Positions 10,001 through 18,464 of a stretch of 64,000 nt of DNA are shown one piece after another. The notes under the pieces are model-generated. The model was not told where the DNA came from, made no database searches, and was given only the letters and a program-made list of their open reading frames with translations. The position numbers were made by a program, and so were the translations under genes. Origin of the DNA: Sodalinema lacuna_A (GTDB taxonomy: Bacteria > Cyanobacteriota > Cyanobacteriia > Cyanobacteriales > Geitlerinemataceae); assembly GCA_900149785.2 (NCBI GenBank), contig FSSI02000008.1, forward strand, positions 1-64,000. The letters run 5' to 3'. Numbering within the stretch: the stretch's first letter is position 1; each line of letters opens with the position of its first letter.

Positions 10001-12127
10001 TTAGAGGAGATTTTTGGTGATCGCATCCACTTCCCTGACCTCAACTTTTATCAAGACAATCCCCAAAAATGGCTGAATTTCTTGTCTCAGTTAGGACTAC
10101 AAGACAAGGTCAGTTCCACGGATTGGCTCACCGCATTAGATCAATGTCTTGACAGCAGTAACCCTCAAAATTTAGACGCCAGTTACCCCCTGTTGCAACA
10201 ACTTTGGCACTATCTCCTAGAAAATTGGTCAGATTTACAGGAAACTCCCGTCACAACCGACAAGCAATCTCTAGCGGATGTGTTGCGAGAACGCTCCTGG
10301 CTCCCAGTCGAACGCAATCCCGAGCAGTTGCAAACCTACGCCGCAGCACCGATTCCTCCATCTCGACTGTTTCAACCGCGAGAGGTTTGTTGGGAAAAGG
10401 AAGCGACGTTGGCGATTACCTCAAAACCCTTAGTTCTCTATCGCCAGAATGAGGTTTCCAACACGATTCAAATGGCGTTAGGCTTTGAAAAGGTGACATT
10501 TGAACAGGTGTGCGATCGCCTCGATGGAATTGTAACCCTCTGGGAACAGTGGTTCACCCACCCCGAGTCAGCCAATCTCACCGCCAAGGTGTTCGACTCC
10601 GCCAAGGCCATCTATGGCTATCTCTATCGCTATTTCAACAACTCCCGCCACCGCCAGCAAAGCCATTCGCCGCAACTTCAGGCCCGTTTTGCAAATCGCT
10701 GTTGTATCTGGGATGAGGGAACGCAACGGTTTTGGAANCCCCGCCACTGTTTCACCCAAGCGGTTCCCTTCTTTGGTTCGCGACGGGTTGAGATTTCCCT
10801 AGACGGCTTTCCAGAGTTGGGACTTGATTTGCTCTATCCCTTGCTGGGAGTTCGGAAAACGCCGACCGTTGCCGATTATCAGGAGTTTTTGCAGGAGTTA
10901 GCCGCTGAGTTCGGGGAAACGCCGTTAACAACGCTCGAAATTCCCCAGGTGTTGACGGTGTTGCAACGCTTAGAAGCACAATTGGCTCTGGAAACGACGG
11001 AGGGAGGCCTCTCAATTCCCCTGTTGACGGCGGCGGAATCGTTGCGAGAGGCGGAGACGGTGCTGATTCCCGATGCGACGTGGTACAAACCCTATGTGCA
11101 ACCGCAGCGATTGTTGCATCCTCAAGTGTCGCCGCAACTGGCCCGTCGTTTGGGAGCCGGTTCTCTGTTGTGGGATGTGGTGGAAGAGCCGGGAGAGGTG
11201 ACGCCAGTGGAGGACGAGGCGGTAAAAGGGGTGCAATGGTGCGATCGCTGGCAAAAAACCATCAATTCTCCCCAATTTATTCAGGGATTACAGCGATTAT
11301 TAGCTCAGGAGGGGAAAGATTGGACTGCGTTGGTTGGCGATCGCCTTCAGTCACTCCAGGTTCAACTGGCGACTCAGATTAATATGACCCTTTTCTGGCG
11401 TGGGGAACCCTTGGCGGAAACGGTTCCGGGAACCCATTATTATGACCCCCTATCTGTTGGCATATTTTTGGCAAATTGTCAAGCCCCTACCATTGCCTTA
11501 TCTTATCTGACGGATTCCCTGAATCAGCAATTGGGAGAATTAGCGTTGGGGAATTTGCTGCATCTGGCGGTGATGATTGACACGAAACCTCGACAAATCC
11601 CTGGATTGTTAGATCAGTTGCGGGTGGGAAGGTTACCGGAAATCCAGGAGGAGGATGTGGTTGTTTCGCCGTTGGATTGGACCTGGGTGGAGACGTTTTA
11701 TCAGGGGTTGGGCTATGCTCAGGTGGAGCGATTGTCCGGTGATGTGATGCGGGTGCGTTGTTCTGGGGGAACCGCTGGGGAGGTGGTGGCCATTTTGAAA
11801 TGTCTTGTCGTTGATGATGAGGCGGATGGGTTGATCTTACAGTTAACGGAAGAGGAATGGCAGACGATTGTCATGTATCCTGAACCTCGGCAGTTGCAGC
11901 TTCTGATTGGGGTGGTTGAGTCGGGTGCGATGACGCGGCTGATTCTGATTCGCGAGGTGGTGGCGACGTTGGGAGAGAGTGAGTCTCAGGTGAAGGCGAA
12001 CACCGGTGAAACCCCGATTCGTTTAGAGCATTTTCCGGGTCGTGAAATGGCTCAGTTATCGGTCAATTTGTCAAGTATTTTGGCTCAAGTGCAGTCGGAG
12101 ATGATTCAGGAATATCCGGGGATTTAG
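7034..12127 (+). CDS. Giant sacsin-type (HATPase, GHKL fold) protein
   Basis: About 1697 residues from the ATG at 7034 (a TTG lies one codon earlier). The N-terminus is a sacsin/NO VEIN-type GHKL ATPase: KELIQNADDAGAT (N box), then GRFGIGFNAVYHVTDYPSFIS (G1-type glycine motif). The long middle is leucine and aromatic rich without recognised motifs. The last ~120 residues (WVETFYQGLGYAQVERL ... LQLTEEEWQ) vaguely resemble a degenerate DUF3883-like module, which often ends bacterial proteins of this kind; that is inference. Such proteins occur in bacterial conflict systems. The reference has one ambiguous base at 10738 (codon AAN, Asn or Lys) that does not break the frame. The central third reads as more AT-rich than both ends. 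Confidence 0.8.
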   Translation: MTPSLSQGRSFYQSEPLIARLRGIIRDYPEGVGIIKELIQNADDAGATRVEITLDWRTHEAAAVPGNLQKLLGPAMLVYNNSSFGDRDFESIRSLGQSQKATDLQKTGRFGIGFNAVYHVTDYPSFISRERLIFFDPHGDAVPGTSKAEPGREWEFAASGWWEDYPEVMAIYEAGGVPRGTRDFQGTLFRLPLRTPQQAQVSEIRNQPFEESNVRELLTELQDCGEELLLFLKSIVEIHVFEIAADTGGEREEVLRITTDNPEEVTAARQQLMTAIPETAAELIEACRRQGNVLELVSYRHHLETVSSQQVTSSSWRIVQLLRIDEGEELATVIRSLSENQEKVLPWTGAAARITASRTRGVPAAVQGKVYCFLPLPLASGWPIHLNGFFNLNSSRDNLSSDSGQTGKDRPRAVWNQRLAQHGLAIACAELYRSLVDDIGRESPEAFYKLFPTEKITTSPALGHLHLEVFKHLAQRPVIRSTVREEEDAFEVSPDGNCTVNRWVKWLEPQEIRQISSSYWSKLVKPFRVEGLAIADPQIPRQVSLLFKQADCPIHEYTSQNLRDYLQVEESWGMPFEEAPMRMLRRMDWIEVLAQFAVSDRPKSLRGLPLALLSNNRLQVFGFNPSGVVYRADEQIKALFYQYPSWFLHSKVRQIFNACNCPEIVSLDALKAAQKLVKVFREQRIEAGHLWKPQGIEFPNEDWLVQVFQYFRHHGLKSRTRSQNDGVLEELSKIPLIPASDGRLYQGNQVEMPLLPFHDIAILDSDTLQYFGIKVIDVSHALYTQFASLFTAKPNTLIRYLSANSIVRLLSYRPVEDLPPYHPRYSAKLLEYLSLSKFIEGDCKYSENHWDLLPKLPIFITTNGELTTLDRPNLYLPATGWDIPNLNIEFTLLKVEQDGHSWKPLLEALEIPELDPLTFIEDCLLQEYPYFSEQEQRTALAWIRDNFSWEDLEPQSLRLWQKLQQARLIRCEDGRLRAARDLYHPEQRFLEEIFGDRIHFPDLNFYQDNPQKWLNFLSQLGLQDKVSSTDWLTALDQCLDSSNPQNLDASYPLLQQLWHYLLENWSDLQETPVTTDKQSLADVLRERSWLPVERNPEQLQTYAAAPIPPSRLFQPREVCWEKEATLAITSKPLVLYRQNEVSNTIQMALGFEKVTFEQVCDRLDGIVTLWEQWFTHPESANLTAKVFDSAKAIYGYLYRYFNNSRHRQQSHSPQLQARFANRCCIWDEGTQRFWXPRHCFTQAVPFFGSRRVEISLDGFPELGLDLLYPLLGVRKTPTVADYQEFLQELAAEFGETPLTTLEIPQVLTVLQRLEAQLALETTEGGLSIPLLTAAESLREAETVLIPDATWYKPYVQPQRLLHPQVSPQLARRLGAGSLLWDVVEEPGEVTPVEDEAVKGVQWCDRWQKTINSPQFIQGLQRLLAQEGKDWTALVGDRLQSLQVQLATQINMTLFWRGEPLAETVPGTHYYDPLSVGIFLANCQAPTIALSYLTDSLNQQLGELALGNLLHLAVMIDTKPRQIPGLLDQLRVGRLPEIQEEDVVVSPLDWTWVETFYQGLGYAQVERLSGDVMRVRCSGGTAGEVVAILKCLVVDDEADGLILQLTEEEWQTIVMYPEPRQLQLLIGVVESGAMTRLILIREVVATLGESESQVKANTGETPIRLEHFPGREMAQLSVNLSSILAQVQSEMIQEYPGI

Positions 12128-12178
12128 GGGTGTTTGTAACGTCTGGCGGTGAGATTTTAGAAGATAACTTTTGAATCA

Positions 12179-12442
12179 TCAGAGATTGTAAGCATCTCGC
12201 CGATGTCTAACGCGGGTAATGAAGATGATTTTGATAACATCATCAATGCTGTATACAATTCGGTAATTACCGACACGAAGACGATAAAGTTGGTCACCAC
12301 CTTTGAGCTTGATGACTCCTGATGGACGTGGATCAGTTTTCAGCCTATTGATAGGTGTTCTCATTCGTACTTGAACCGTCTGAGGAAGCTTGCGAAATTC
12401 TTTAGCCGCAGATGATTTGAACTTAATACGATAGAGTGTCAT
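12179..12442 (-). CDS. relE: RelE/ParE-family toxin
   Basis: 87-residue basic protein with the RelE layout: an N-terminal helix segment (AAKEFRKLPQTVQVRMRTPINRL), a GD.YRLRVGNYRIVYSI core, and the C-terminal VRHRRDAYNL typical of mRNA-cleaving RelE toxins. These act at the ribosome A site and are neutralised by an adjacent antitoxin. The start codon follows the antitoxin stop by 3 bases, so the pair is translationally coupled with the antitoxin first. It closes the accessory block on the opposite strand. Confidence 0.9.
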   Translation of the reverse strand: MTLYRIKFKSSAAKEFRKLPQTVQVRMRTPINRLKTDPRPSGVIKLKGGDQLYRLRVGNYRIVYSIDDVIKIIFITRVRHRRDAYNL

Positions 12443-12445
12443 GGT

Positions 12446-12625
12446 TCAGGAATTCTCAACAATTTCAGCCTCCAACTCCTCCCAGTTCACATCCGGCTCA
12501 TTTGCTCTGACCTGGGAGACCATCACATCATAAACGTCTTCCCATAAGTCTCCCCATTCCTCTAGGTCAATGAGGACAGCAGTTTTCTCACCAGTATCGT
12601 TAATTAGAAATTGGATACCTTTCAT
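12446..12625 (-). CDS. Antitoxin partner of the RelE toxin
   Basis: Short acidic protein preceding the toxin gene by 3 bases. The ATG at 12625 gives 59 residues beginning MKGIQFLINDTGEKTAVLIDLEEW; a GTG at 12655 would add ten. The sequence pattern (short N-terminal beta strands, LIDLEEWGDLWED, acidic C-terminal tail VNWEELEAEIVENS) matches small Phd/YefM-like antitoxins common beside RelE in cyanobacteria. The ATG start is preferred because the extra residues of the longer form look untypical; no clear ribosome binding site separates the choices. Confidence 0.8.
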   Translation of the reverse strand: MKGIQFLINDTGEKTAVLIDLEEWGDLWEDVYDVMVSQVRANEPDVNWEELEAEIVENS

Positions 12626-12933
12626 AAGCGGGATTGAATCGTGATGGTTTATCACTATTATACATGGGCGATCGCTATCTGAAAAAAAACCAGAGGACTA
12701 AGACGATTTGGGTTATTTTTCTTGGTAATGTCCAAACTATCTTGATGTTTTTTTCTTGGAGAATCTCATAACAAATGTTAGGTTACTCTTTTTTTGGCTA
12801 TTTGGTGAAAATCCTTAATCGGCTGCATGATTTGCTGCATGATTTTCTCTTGGGTTATGCCCCTAAAATTTTGTATACTAGGCAACAAATCTTTCCCTAG
12901 ATCCACAAAACCCACAACTAACTTGCTCCATTC

Positions 12934-13584
12934 TCAAACCAAATAGACCGTTTCTGGGACCTCTTGCAAACAGGTTTGTAACAGTGGATCACTCAGAGGA
13001 CGATCATACAGCTCCTGAAACAACTGAGACAACAGTTGACGAACCCGATCGCCTCCCAAAGAGGATGTTTTATACCCCGGCGCGATCGCCAAACACATTT
13101 CCGTCGGTTCTCCCCCCGACAGTGGCGGCAAAATATAGCGTACATCCTGGAGAAACATCGCCCCAAGTCGTTGATAAAACCCATAGCGGCGTTGCGTCAT
13201 CGGATCGGCTTCAGTCGGCAATTCCACCTCCAATAATAGATAGCGATCGCGCTCCTGCAACGCCGCCAGAACTTGCTGAAAAAAGCGACTCCCAATTCCC
13301 TGATTCCGAGCCTGTTTATGGGTCGCAATATACCCCAATAACACCAAATCACTGTCCCGGAGAGTATATAAAATCGCCATAAAAACGACCTCTTCTCCCC
13401 GTTGGCCCACCCAAAGTTCATACATCCCGCGATCAATACGTTCCTCAACCTGAGGACGAGGAATCTGCTCACTCAGGGGAAACGCCTCCTCATAAATCGC
13501 CAACGCCGCTGCTGTAGCAGGATGTTGCGACGACCAAATCTGTTGAAACCTCACGGGTGCGGCGGTATCCGTCATCTCACTCAT
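12934..13584 (-). CDS. GNAT family N-acetyltransferase
   Basis: 216-residue acetyltransferase. The acetyl-CoA binding motif A is visible as ATHKQARNQGIGSRFF (about 90-105), preceded by the beta strand DLVLLGYI and followed by the RRYGFYQRLGA motif B region. The acceptor is unknown. Its start overlaps the stop of the upstream TPR gene by 8 bases (a second ATG at 13575 would remove the overlap), so the two are cotranscribed and likely translationally coupled. Confidence 0.85.
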   Translation of the reverse strand: MSEMTDTAAPVRFQQIWSSQHPATAAALAIYEEAFPLSEQIPRPQVEERIDRGMYELWVGQRGEEVVFMAILYTLRDSDLVLLGYIATHKQARNQGIGSRFFQQVLAALQERDRYLLLEVELPTEADPMTQRRYGFYQRLGAMFLQDVRYILPPLSGGEPTEMCLAIAPGYKTSSLGGDRVRQLLSQLFQELYDRPLSDPLLQTCLQEVPETVYLV

Positions 13585-15415
13585 CCCCCTGCGATCGTTC
13601 GGGTTTACCCTCTTTCTCTAGCCGACTAGCCATCTGCGCGCGTCGTTGACGTAACGTTGCATCACCGGGACTGAGTTTTTCGGCGATCGCATAGGAACGT
13701 AACGCCTCATGAGTGCGTTTAAGTTTTTCGAGCACCTCACAGCGGCGTAACCAAGCCTCATAATTTCCCGGTTGTAGCTGAATCGTGCGATCGTAGGTCG
13801 CCAACGCCTCGCGATAGCGTTGTAAACGAGAGAGAACATTCCCCCGCTTCAACCATAACGGTAGATGATCCACCCATAACGCCAGAGCCAAATCATACAC
13901 CGACAGGGCCTCCTCATAGCGTTGTAACTTCTCCAAACAGGCCCCTTGCTTCAAACGAGCCGACATTTGCATCGGCTGTACCCCTTGTGCATTGGCGTAG
14001 GCGGCGATCGCCTCAGTGGGACGTTTGAGCAGTTCCAACGCCTCCCCCTTCTTAAGCCAGGCCCGATACACCCACATATCCAACGGCGGCCCAATTTGAA
14101 TCACCTTCTCATAGGCGGCGATCGCATTCTCATAGCGTTTCAAATTAGCCAACACCTCACCGCGATAGTACCAAGCCTGAGCATAATGAGGCTCAATCTG
14201 AATCGCATTATCAAACGCCACGATCGCATCAGCATCGCGATTGAGATGATAGAGAATCTTACCGCGACCGAGCCAACTCGGGGCAAAATCCGGATCTAAA
14301 TGCGTCGAATGATCATACGCATTCAACGCTTGAGGATACTGTTGCGTTTCATACAACGCCACCCCCTTTCCATACCAGGCTTGAGCCGACTGAGGCTGTA
14401 AACTCAAGGCCCGATCAAAACAAGCGATCGCCGCCTCCCCCCATTGATGTCGCATCGCCATTCCCTTGAGAATCCAGGCCTCAACCTGATTGGGATCTTG
14501 TCCCAAGGCCCGATCATAAGCCGCGATCGCCTCCGTATAACGTTGCAAGGCTTCTAAAATCCGTCCCCGTTGCAGCCAAAACTCCAATCGTTCCGGTTGC
14601 AACTGCAACACCCGTTCGAGCGATAACAAGGCGTTTTCATACTCCTGACTCTGTTCCTGACAGTTCGTGAGTTTCAGCCACAACGTCCAATCCCCAGGTG
14701 CAAAATGCGTCGCATTACGGTAGGCGATCGCCGCATCCGAGAACTGACGACGGCCCGCCAATAAATCCCCATAACGATACCAAGCCGGCAGCAAATCCGT
14801 CTTACAGCGAGTGGCCCGATCATAAGCCTCGATCGCCCCTTGCAGATTCCCCTGAGCCTCCAGAGCTAACCCCTGATAATACCAAGGTTCATAGCGATCG
14901 CCATCGAGTTGGCTGGCTCGTTGTAGAGCGGCGATCGCCTCATCATAGCGTTGTTGCTCCAACAGCAATCGCCCCCGCAGCAACCACACCCAAAGATCCT
15001 GACTATTGAGCCGTAACGCCTGATCATAAGCGGCGATGGCTTCAGGGAGGCGATCGAGTTTCGCCAACACCTGTCCGCAACGCACCCACGCCGGGCGAAA
15101 CTGAGGATTAACCGCCAACGCCGCCTCATAACAGGCCAAGGCCGGCTCATATTGCTGCGATTGATACCAACGATTGCCCTTCTTGTAATCGGCAGAAATC
15201 CCTAACCAGCGTGACGATGCACCCACAAACCACTGTTTGACCCGTTGCGGCAGCGGTGTCTCTTTAGCTGGAGCCTCGGCTTCGTCCCCAGACGCCGTCG
15301 GGGAGGGGGCTGGGGGAGGTGGAGCCGGCATATCCGGTGTATCCGGCGTTGACGGCTCCTGAGACGCGTCAGTGGTGCTGTTCGCAGACGGATCAAAGTC
15401 AGCGGGGTTAGTCAT
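13577..15415 (-). CDS. TPR-repeat protein
   Basis: 612 residues from the ATG at 15415; the frame stays open upstream but gives an unlikely Cys-rich leader. The N-terminal ~75 residues are Pro, Ser and Thr rich and disordered. From there to the end run about 15 tetratricopeptide repeats, each with the A..Y..A core (for example YTEAIAAYDRAL, YENAIAAYEKVI). TPR arrays are protein-interaction scaffolds; no enzymatic domain is visible. No signal peptide is evident, so a cytosolic location is likely. It belongs with the downstream GNAT gene. Confidence 0.88.
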   Translation of the reverse strand: MTNPADFDPSANSTTDASQEPSTPDTPDMPAPPPPAPSPTASGDEAEAPAKETPLPQRVKQWFVGASSRWLGISADYKKGNRWYQSQQYEPALACYEAALAVNPQFRPAWVRCGQVLAKLDRLPEAIAAYDQALRLNSQDLWVWLLRGRLLLEQQRYDEAIAALQRASQLDGDRYEPWYYQGLALEAQGNLQGAIEAYDRATRCKTDLLPAWYRYGDLLAGRRQFSDAAIAYRNATHFAPGDWTLWLKLTNCQEQSQEYENALLSLERVLQLQPERLEFWLQRGRILEALQRYTEAIAAYDRALGQDPNQVEAWILKGMAMRHQWGEAAIACFDRALSLQPQSAQAWYGKGVALYETQQYPQALNAYDHSTHLDPDFAPSWLGRGKILYHLNRDADAIVAFDNAIQIEPHYAQAWYYRGEVLANLKRYENAIAAYEKVIQIGPPLDMWVYRAWLKKGEALELLKRPTEAIAAYANAQGVQPMQMSARLKQGACLEKLQRYEEALSVYDLALALWVDHLPLWLKRGNVLSRLQRYREALATYDRTIQLQPGNYEAWLRRCEVLEKLKRTHEALRSYAIAEKLSPGDATLRQRRAQMASRLEKEGKPERSQGDE

Positions 15416-15546
15416 GAGTGAGTCAAAGCAGCGTCTGAGGGCAACAGGACAACAACAGCAACAACACACCTGTTGTCAACTGCCCCCAATTATAGATCTC
15501 CCCCAGGATTTCAGAATTCACAAATGAAGAAACACCAATACGGAGA

Positions 15547-16701
15547 CTAAGAGCGTTCCATCAACACCCAAGACAACTGCATCGGCGGCTTTTTCTGAAT
15601 CGGAAACACATTGCGGCCTGAACACCACCCCTCATACCAGGGCGTTGGTGGCCAAGACGTTCCCTGATGATGCTGTTTCTCGTAATCCAACGTTGACTCG
15701 ACCGAAAGCAGCTTCAAGGGTAATCCCTCAATTGACTGCCGTAACTCCGCCGGAGTAAACAGACAGGAGAAGGACACTTCCGCTAACTCCCGCACCAAAT
15801 CCGTCGGTTGATAGCCCCCTTGCGTTAAAAACATACTCACTAACAACCTCCCACCTGTGACGAGAGCATCGCACATTTTGCCAAAAAATAGGCGTAACTC
15901 TTGAGTATCCCGGAAATGGGAAAGCACCTCACACGCGATCACATACTGATAGTGATAAGGCTGCATTCGCACTAAAGGATCGAGGACATTCCCCACGGCC
16001 ACTTCAATGGGTAAATTCTCGGGTTTCGCGGCTTGCACCAGTTTCTCGGCAAAGACGGGGGTGAGTTCTAAGGCATGAACCGGGTGGCCGCGACGAGCTA
16101 GGGGTAAGCTATTACGTCCGGGGCCGGCTCCTACGTCTAAAACGCGAATCTGACTCGGTTCTCCCAAAGAGGCGGCCACGTTCATCACTTTCACGTCGGG
16201 TTCACTGCCAAACAGAGGATCGGGGCGAGTTTTGGGCCACGTGGTGTACTTATCGCTCAACGACTCAGAAACCACCTTGGTTTGAATCGAGACACCGCCG
16301 AGAAGTCCAACTTGGGGTTTGGCGGGAACGCACATGAGAACTAATCGGGAATGGGGAGAGGCCTTAAACCCTTCCTGCAACTTCTGGGAGAGGAAGGCTC
16401 GCAGTTTTTCTTGTTCTTCGGGGGTTCCTGGCTTGCCCAACAGTTGACAATACTCCTGTAGGAGTCGCAGGGCCTCGTTGAGCATCGAGGGCATACAGGG
16501 AACTGAAAACTCCGCTTTGGCGATGGTGTACTTGCGGGTATTTTGGGCCACGACGCGATCGAGGTAGTCGCGATCGGTAATGGGGCTGTTGTCAGAGGTA
16601 TTGTTGTTTTGAGACTCGCTCGGAGGTTGAGGGGGCGGTTGAACGGGGTTAACGGGTTGAATCGGCGTGATCTGTGCAGGTTCAGCTGACATGAGAGACA
16701 T
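15547..16701 (-). CDS. Class I SAM-dependent methyltransferase
   Basis: 384 residues. A disordered Pro/Gln-rich N-terminus (1-40) precedes a ~130-residue domain of unknown type and then a Rossmann methyltransferase domain with motif I VLDVGAGPGRNS and post-I acidic ALELTP. A Glu in YVIACEVLSHF takes the motif II/III place. The substrate cannot be read from sequence. Downstream of the DUF4330 gene with a 123-base gap and probably not tightly coupled to it. Confidence 0.8.
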   Translation of the reverse strand: MSLMSAEPAQITPIQPVNPVQPPPQPPSESQNNNTSDNSPITDRDYLDRVVAQNTRKYTIAKAEFSVPCMPSMLNEALRLLQEYCQLLGKPGTPEEQEKLRAFLSQKLQEGFKASPHSRLVLMCVPAKPQVGLLGGVSIQTKVVSESLSDKYTTWPKTRPDPLFGSEPDVKVMNVAASLGEPSQIRVLDVGAGPGRNSLPLARRGHPVHALELTPVFAEKLVQAAKPENLPIEVAVGNVLDPLVRMQPYHYQYVIACEVLSHFRDTQELRLFFGKMCDALVTGGRLLVSMFLTQGGYQPTDLVRELAEVSFSCLFTPAELRQSIEGLPLKLLSVESTLDYEKQHHQGTSWPPTPWYEGWCSGRNVFPIQKKPPMQLSWVLMERS

Positions 16702-16824
16702 AACTCGATATCTGGAGCAATTGGAAGCATTAATCGAGGCCTACCGTTGCAACGGGTAGCCGCCGTCGATTGAAATGGCTTCATCTTAGCGGTGGGGTCG
16801 ACGATTCGCTAGTCTTAGAGGGGT

Positions 16825-17355
16825 TTAGGGATCTAAGTTGACGTCGATGACGCTGCCGTTAAAGTTATAGAGGCTTCCTTCGAGTTCAACGGGAGTGCCA
16901 ATTTTGAGCTTGCTGTTACCCAAGACGGGACCACTACTGGTCATTTGGGCGTTCCCGGCTAAGGTTAGCAGTAGATTGACGCTATAGAGTTCTTCTGTGC
17001 GGGGATCTTCGAGGGCGGCCACGGTTCCATCGGGTTGTGGAACGGCTAGGGTTCGCGGTAGCCGTTCGATATCGACGATATCAATGGTTCCGTGGGGCTG
17101 GTTGCGGATGACAATGTCAGTTTGCCCATCGTCTCGCATTTGTTGGACGAAGCCATCGGCATCCAGGACACTGAGGCCCCGAACGATGACCGTTACTTCC
17201 ACAGGGCGGGTGTTAAGGTTCACTTGAGCCACTGATCCCCCAGTTCCGGGAACCAGGAAGACGGCGACAAAGACGGCTAGAATGACGGCGATCGCCCCAA
17301 TATCGAGTAGGCTAATTTTGCCGAACAGACGACCCTTAGCATCGAGCAGTTTCAT
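16825..17355 (-). CDS. DUF4330 membrane-anchored protein
   Basis: 176 residues beginning MKLLDAKGRLFGKISLLDIGAIAVILAV, the recognisable start of the cyanobacterial DUF4330 family. One N-terminal transmembrane helix (about 17-37) anchors an otherwise beta-rich domain, probably outside the cytoplasm. Function unknown. ATG start at 17355. Confidence 0.85.
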   Translation of the reverse strand: MKLLDAKGRLFGKISLLDIGAIAVILAVFVAVFLVPGTGGSVAQVNLNTRPVEVTVIVRGLSVLDADGFVQQMRDDGQTDIVIRNQPHGTIDIVDIERLPRTLAVPQPDGTVAALEDPRTEELYSVNLLLTLAGNAQMTSSGPVLGNSKLKIGTPVELEGSLYNFNGSVIDVNLDP

Positions 17356-17461
17356 AGTTATATTTAAGTGGTCTTGAACATGGGTGAAAACTCAACTTCC
17401 GAGCCTAGCATACTGCTTCACTCCATCACGGCCCTGAACTTTTTGGGGGCTACCTGCGTCT

Positions 17462-17549
17462 ATAGTTTGAGGGGAACGGTCGGGTTTTCCCCCACTCCTA
17501 ACGCCCCACTCCTAACGCCCCACTCCTAACGTCTAACTCCTAACTCCTC
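17462..17549. repeat. Short imperfect tandem repeats before the M48 protease
   Basis: Three or four copies of a unit like CCCCACTCCTAACG, decaying to TAACTCC, fill the leader of the protease gene right up to its start codon. This is the short tandem repeat style found between genes in many cyanobacteria. Confidence 0.75.
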
Positions 17550-18395
17550 ATGTTTGGCTTCTCTGAGTCCTCCTCCAATCTCTCACGCCGTCTCCTCTAT
17601 GGCACGTTATCCCTGGTGACGGCGGTTTCAGTTCTGTTGCTGTCTCCTTCCGCCGTCTTGGGCTTCTCCATCTTCGATATTCTCCCCAATGTGATTGAGG
17701 TGATTCAGATTTCGTCCATGTCTGATGAGCAAGAAGTGGCCCTGGGACGACAGATTAACGATCGCCTCGTCCGAGATGTCCGCCTCTACCATAATCGCCA
17801 AGTCACCAATTATGTCAACGCCATCGGTCAGCGACTGGTGCGGCAAAGCAGTCGACCGGACTTACCGTTTACGTTTCAGGTTGTCGAAGATGATAGCATC
17901 AATGCCTTTGCCACTCTCGGCGGCTTTGTCTATGTCAATACGGGCCTGATTCGTCGGGCCGATAATGAGGCGGAATTAGCGGGCGTTGTCGCCCATGAAA
18001 TCGCCCATATTACCGAGAAACACGTGTTAGATCGCTTACGTCAAGCGGCGATCGCCCAGGGCGTTCTCAATGCAACGGGGGTCGACCCTGATGTGTTGGT
18101 CAATATCGCCTACGAACTGGTGATTAACCGCCCTAACAGCCGGAGTGCTGAATATGAAGCTGATCAGGTTGGTTTAACCATCCTCACCCGCAGCAATTAC
18201 GCCCCCGTGGGAATGGTCAACTTCTTTGAACGACTCCTCAGCGGTGGCGGTGGCCTACCCCAATTCCTCAATACTCACCCCGATACCCGCAATCGCGTCG
18301 CTCGCCTACGAGACGAGATTAACCCCTCCCAAGCGGCACAAGGCGATGGGTTGAACACCACCGCCTATCGACAACAAATCCAACCGTTGTTATAG
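17550..18395 (+). CDS. M48-family zinc metalloprotease, secreted or anchored
   Basis: 281 residues. An N-terminal hydrophobic segment (about 14-40) is a signal peptide or membrane anchor. The zinc site is HEIAH (149-153) with the third ligand in SAEYEADQVG, giving the HEXXH...E arrangement of M48 peptidases (the BepA/LoiP/HtpX-like group). Periplasmic members assist or degrade misfolded outer-membrane proteins. The ATG lies directly after short tandem repeats. It converges on the 2H phosphoesterase gene and is monocistronic. Confidence 0.88.
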   Translation: MFGFSESSSNLSRRLLYGTLSLVTAVSVLLLSPSAVLGFSIFDILPNVIEVIQISSMSDEQEVALGRQINDRLVRDVRLYHNRQVTNYVNAIGQRLVRQSSRPDLPFTFQVVEDDSINAFATLGGFVYVNTGLIRRADNEAELAGVVAHEIAHITEKHVLDRLRQAAIAQGVLNATGVDPDVLVNIAYELVINRPNSRSAEYEADQVGLTILTRSNYAPVGMVNFFERLLSGGGGLPQFLNTHPDTRNRVARLRDEINPSQAAQGDGLNTTAYRQQIQPLL

Positions 18396-18464
18396 CTGGT
18401 TGGGTTAGTTGTGCATTATTATTTCAAAAGCATTGACATATATTTAAGAATGTGTTAATGGGCT

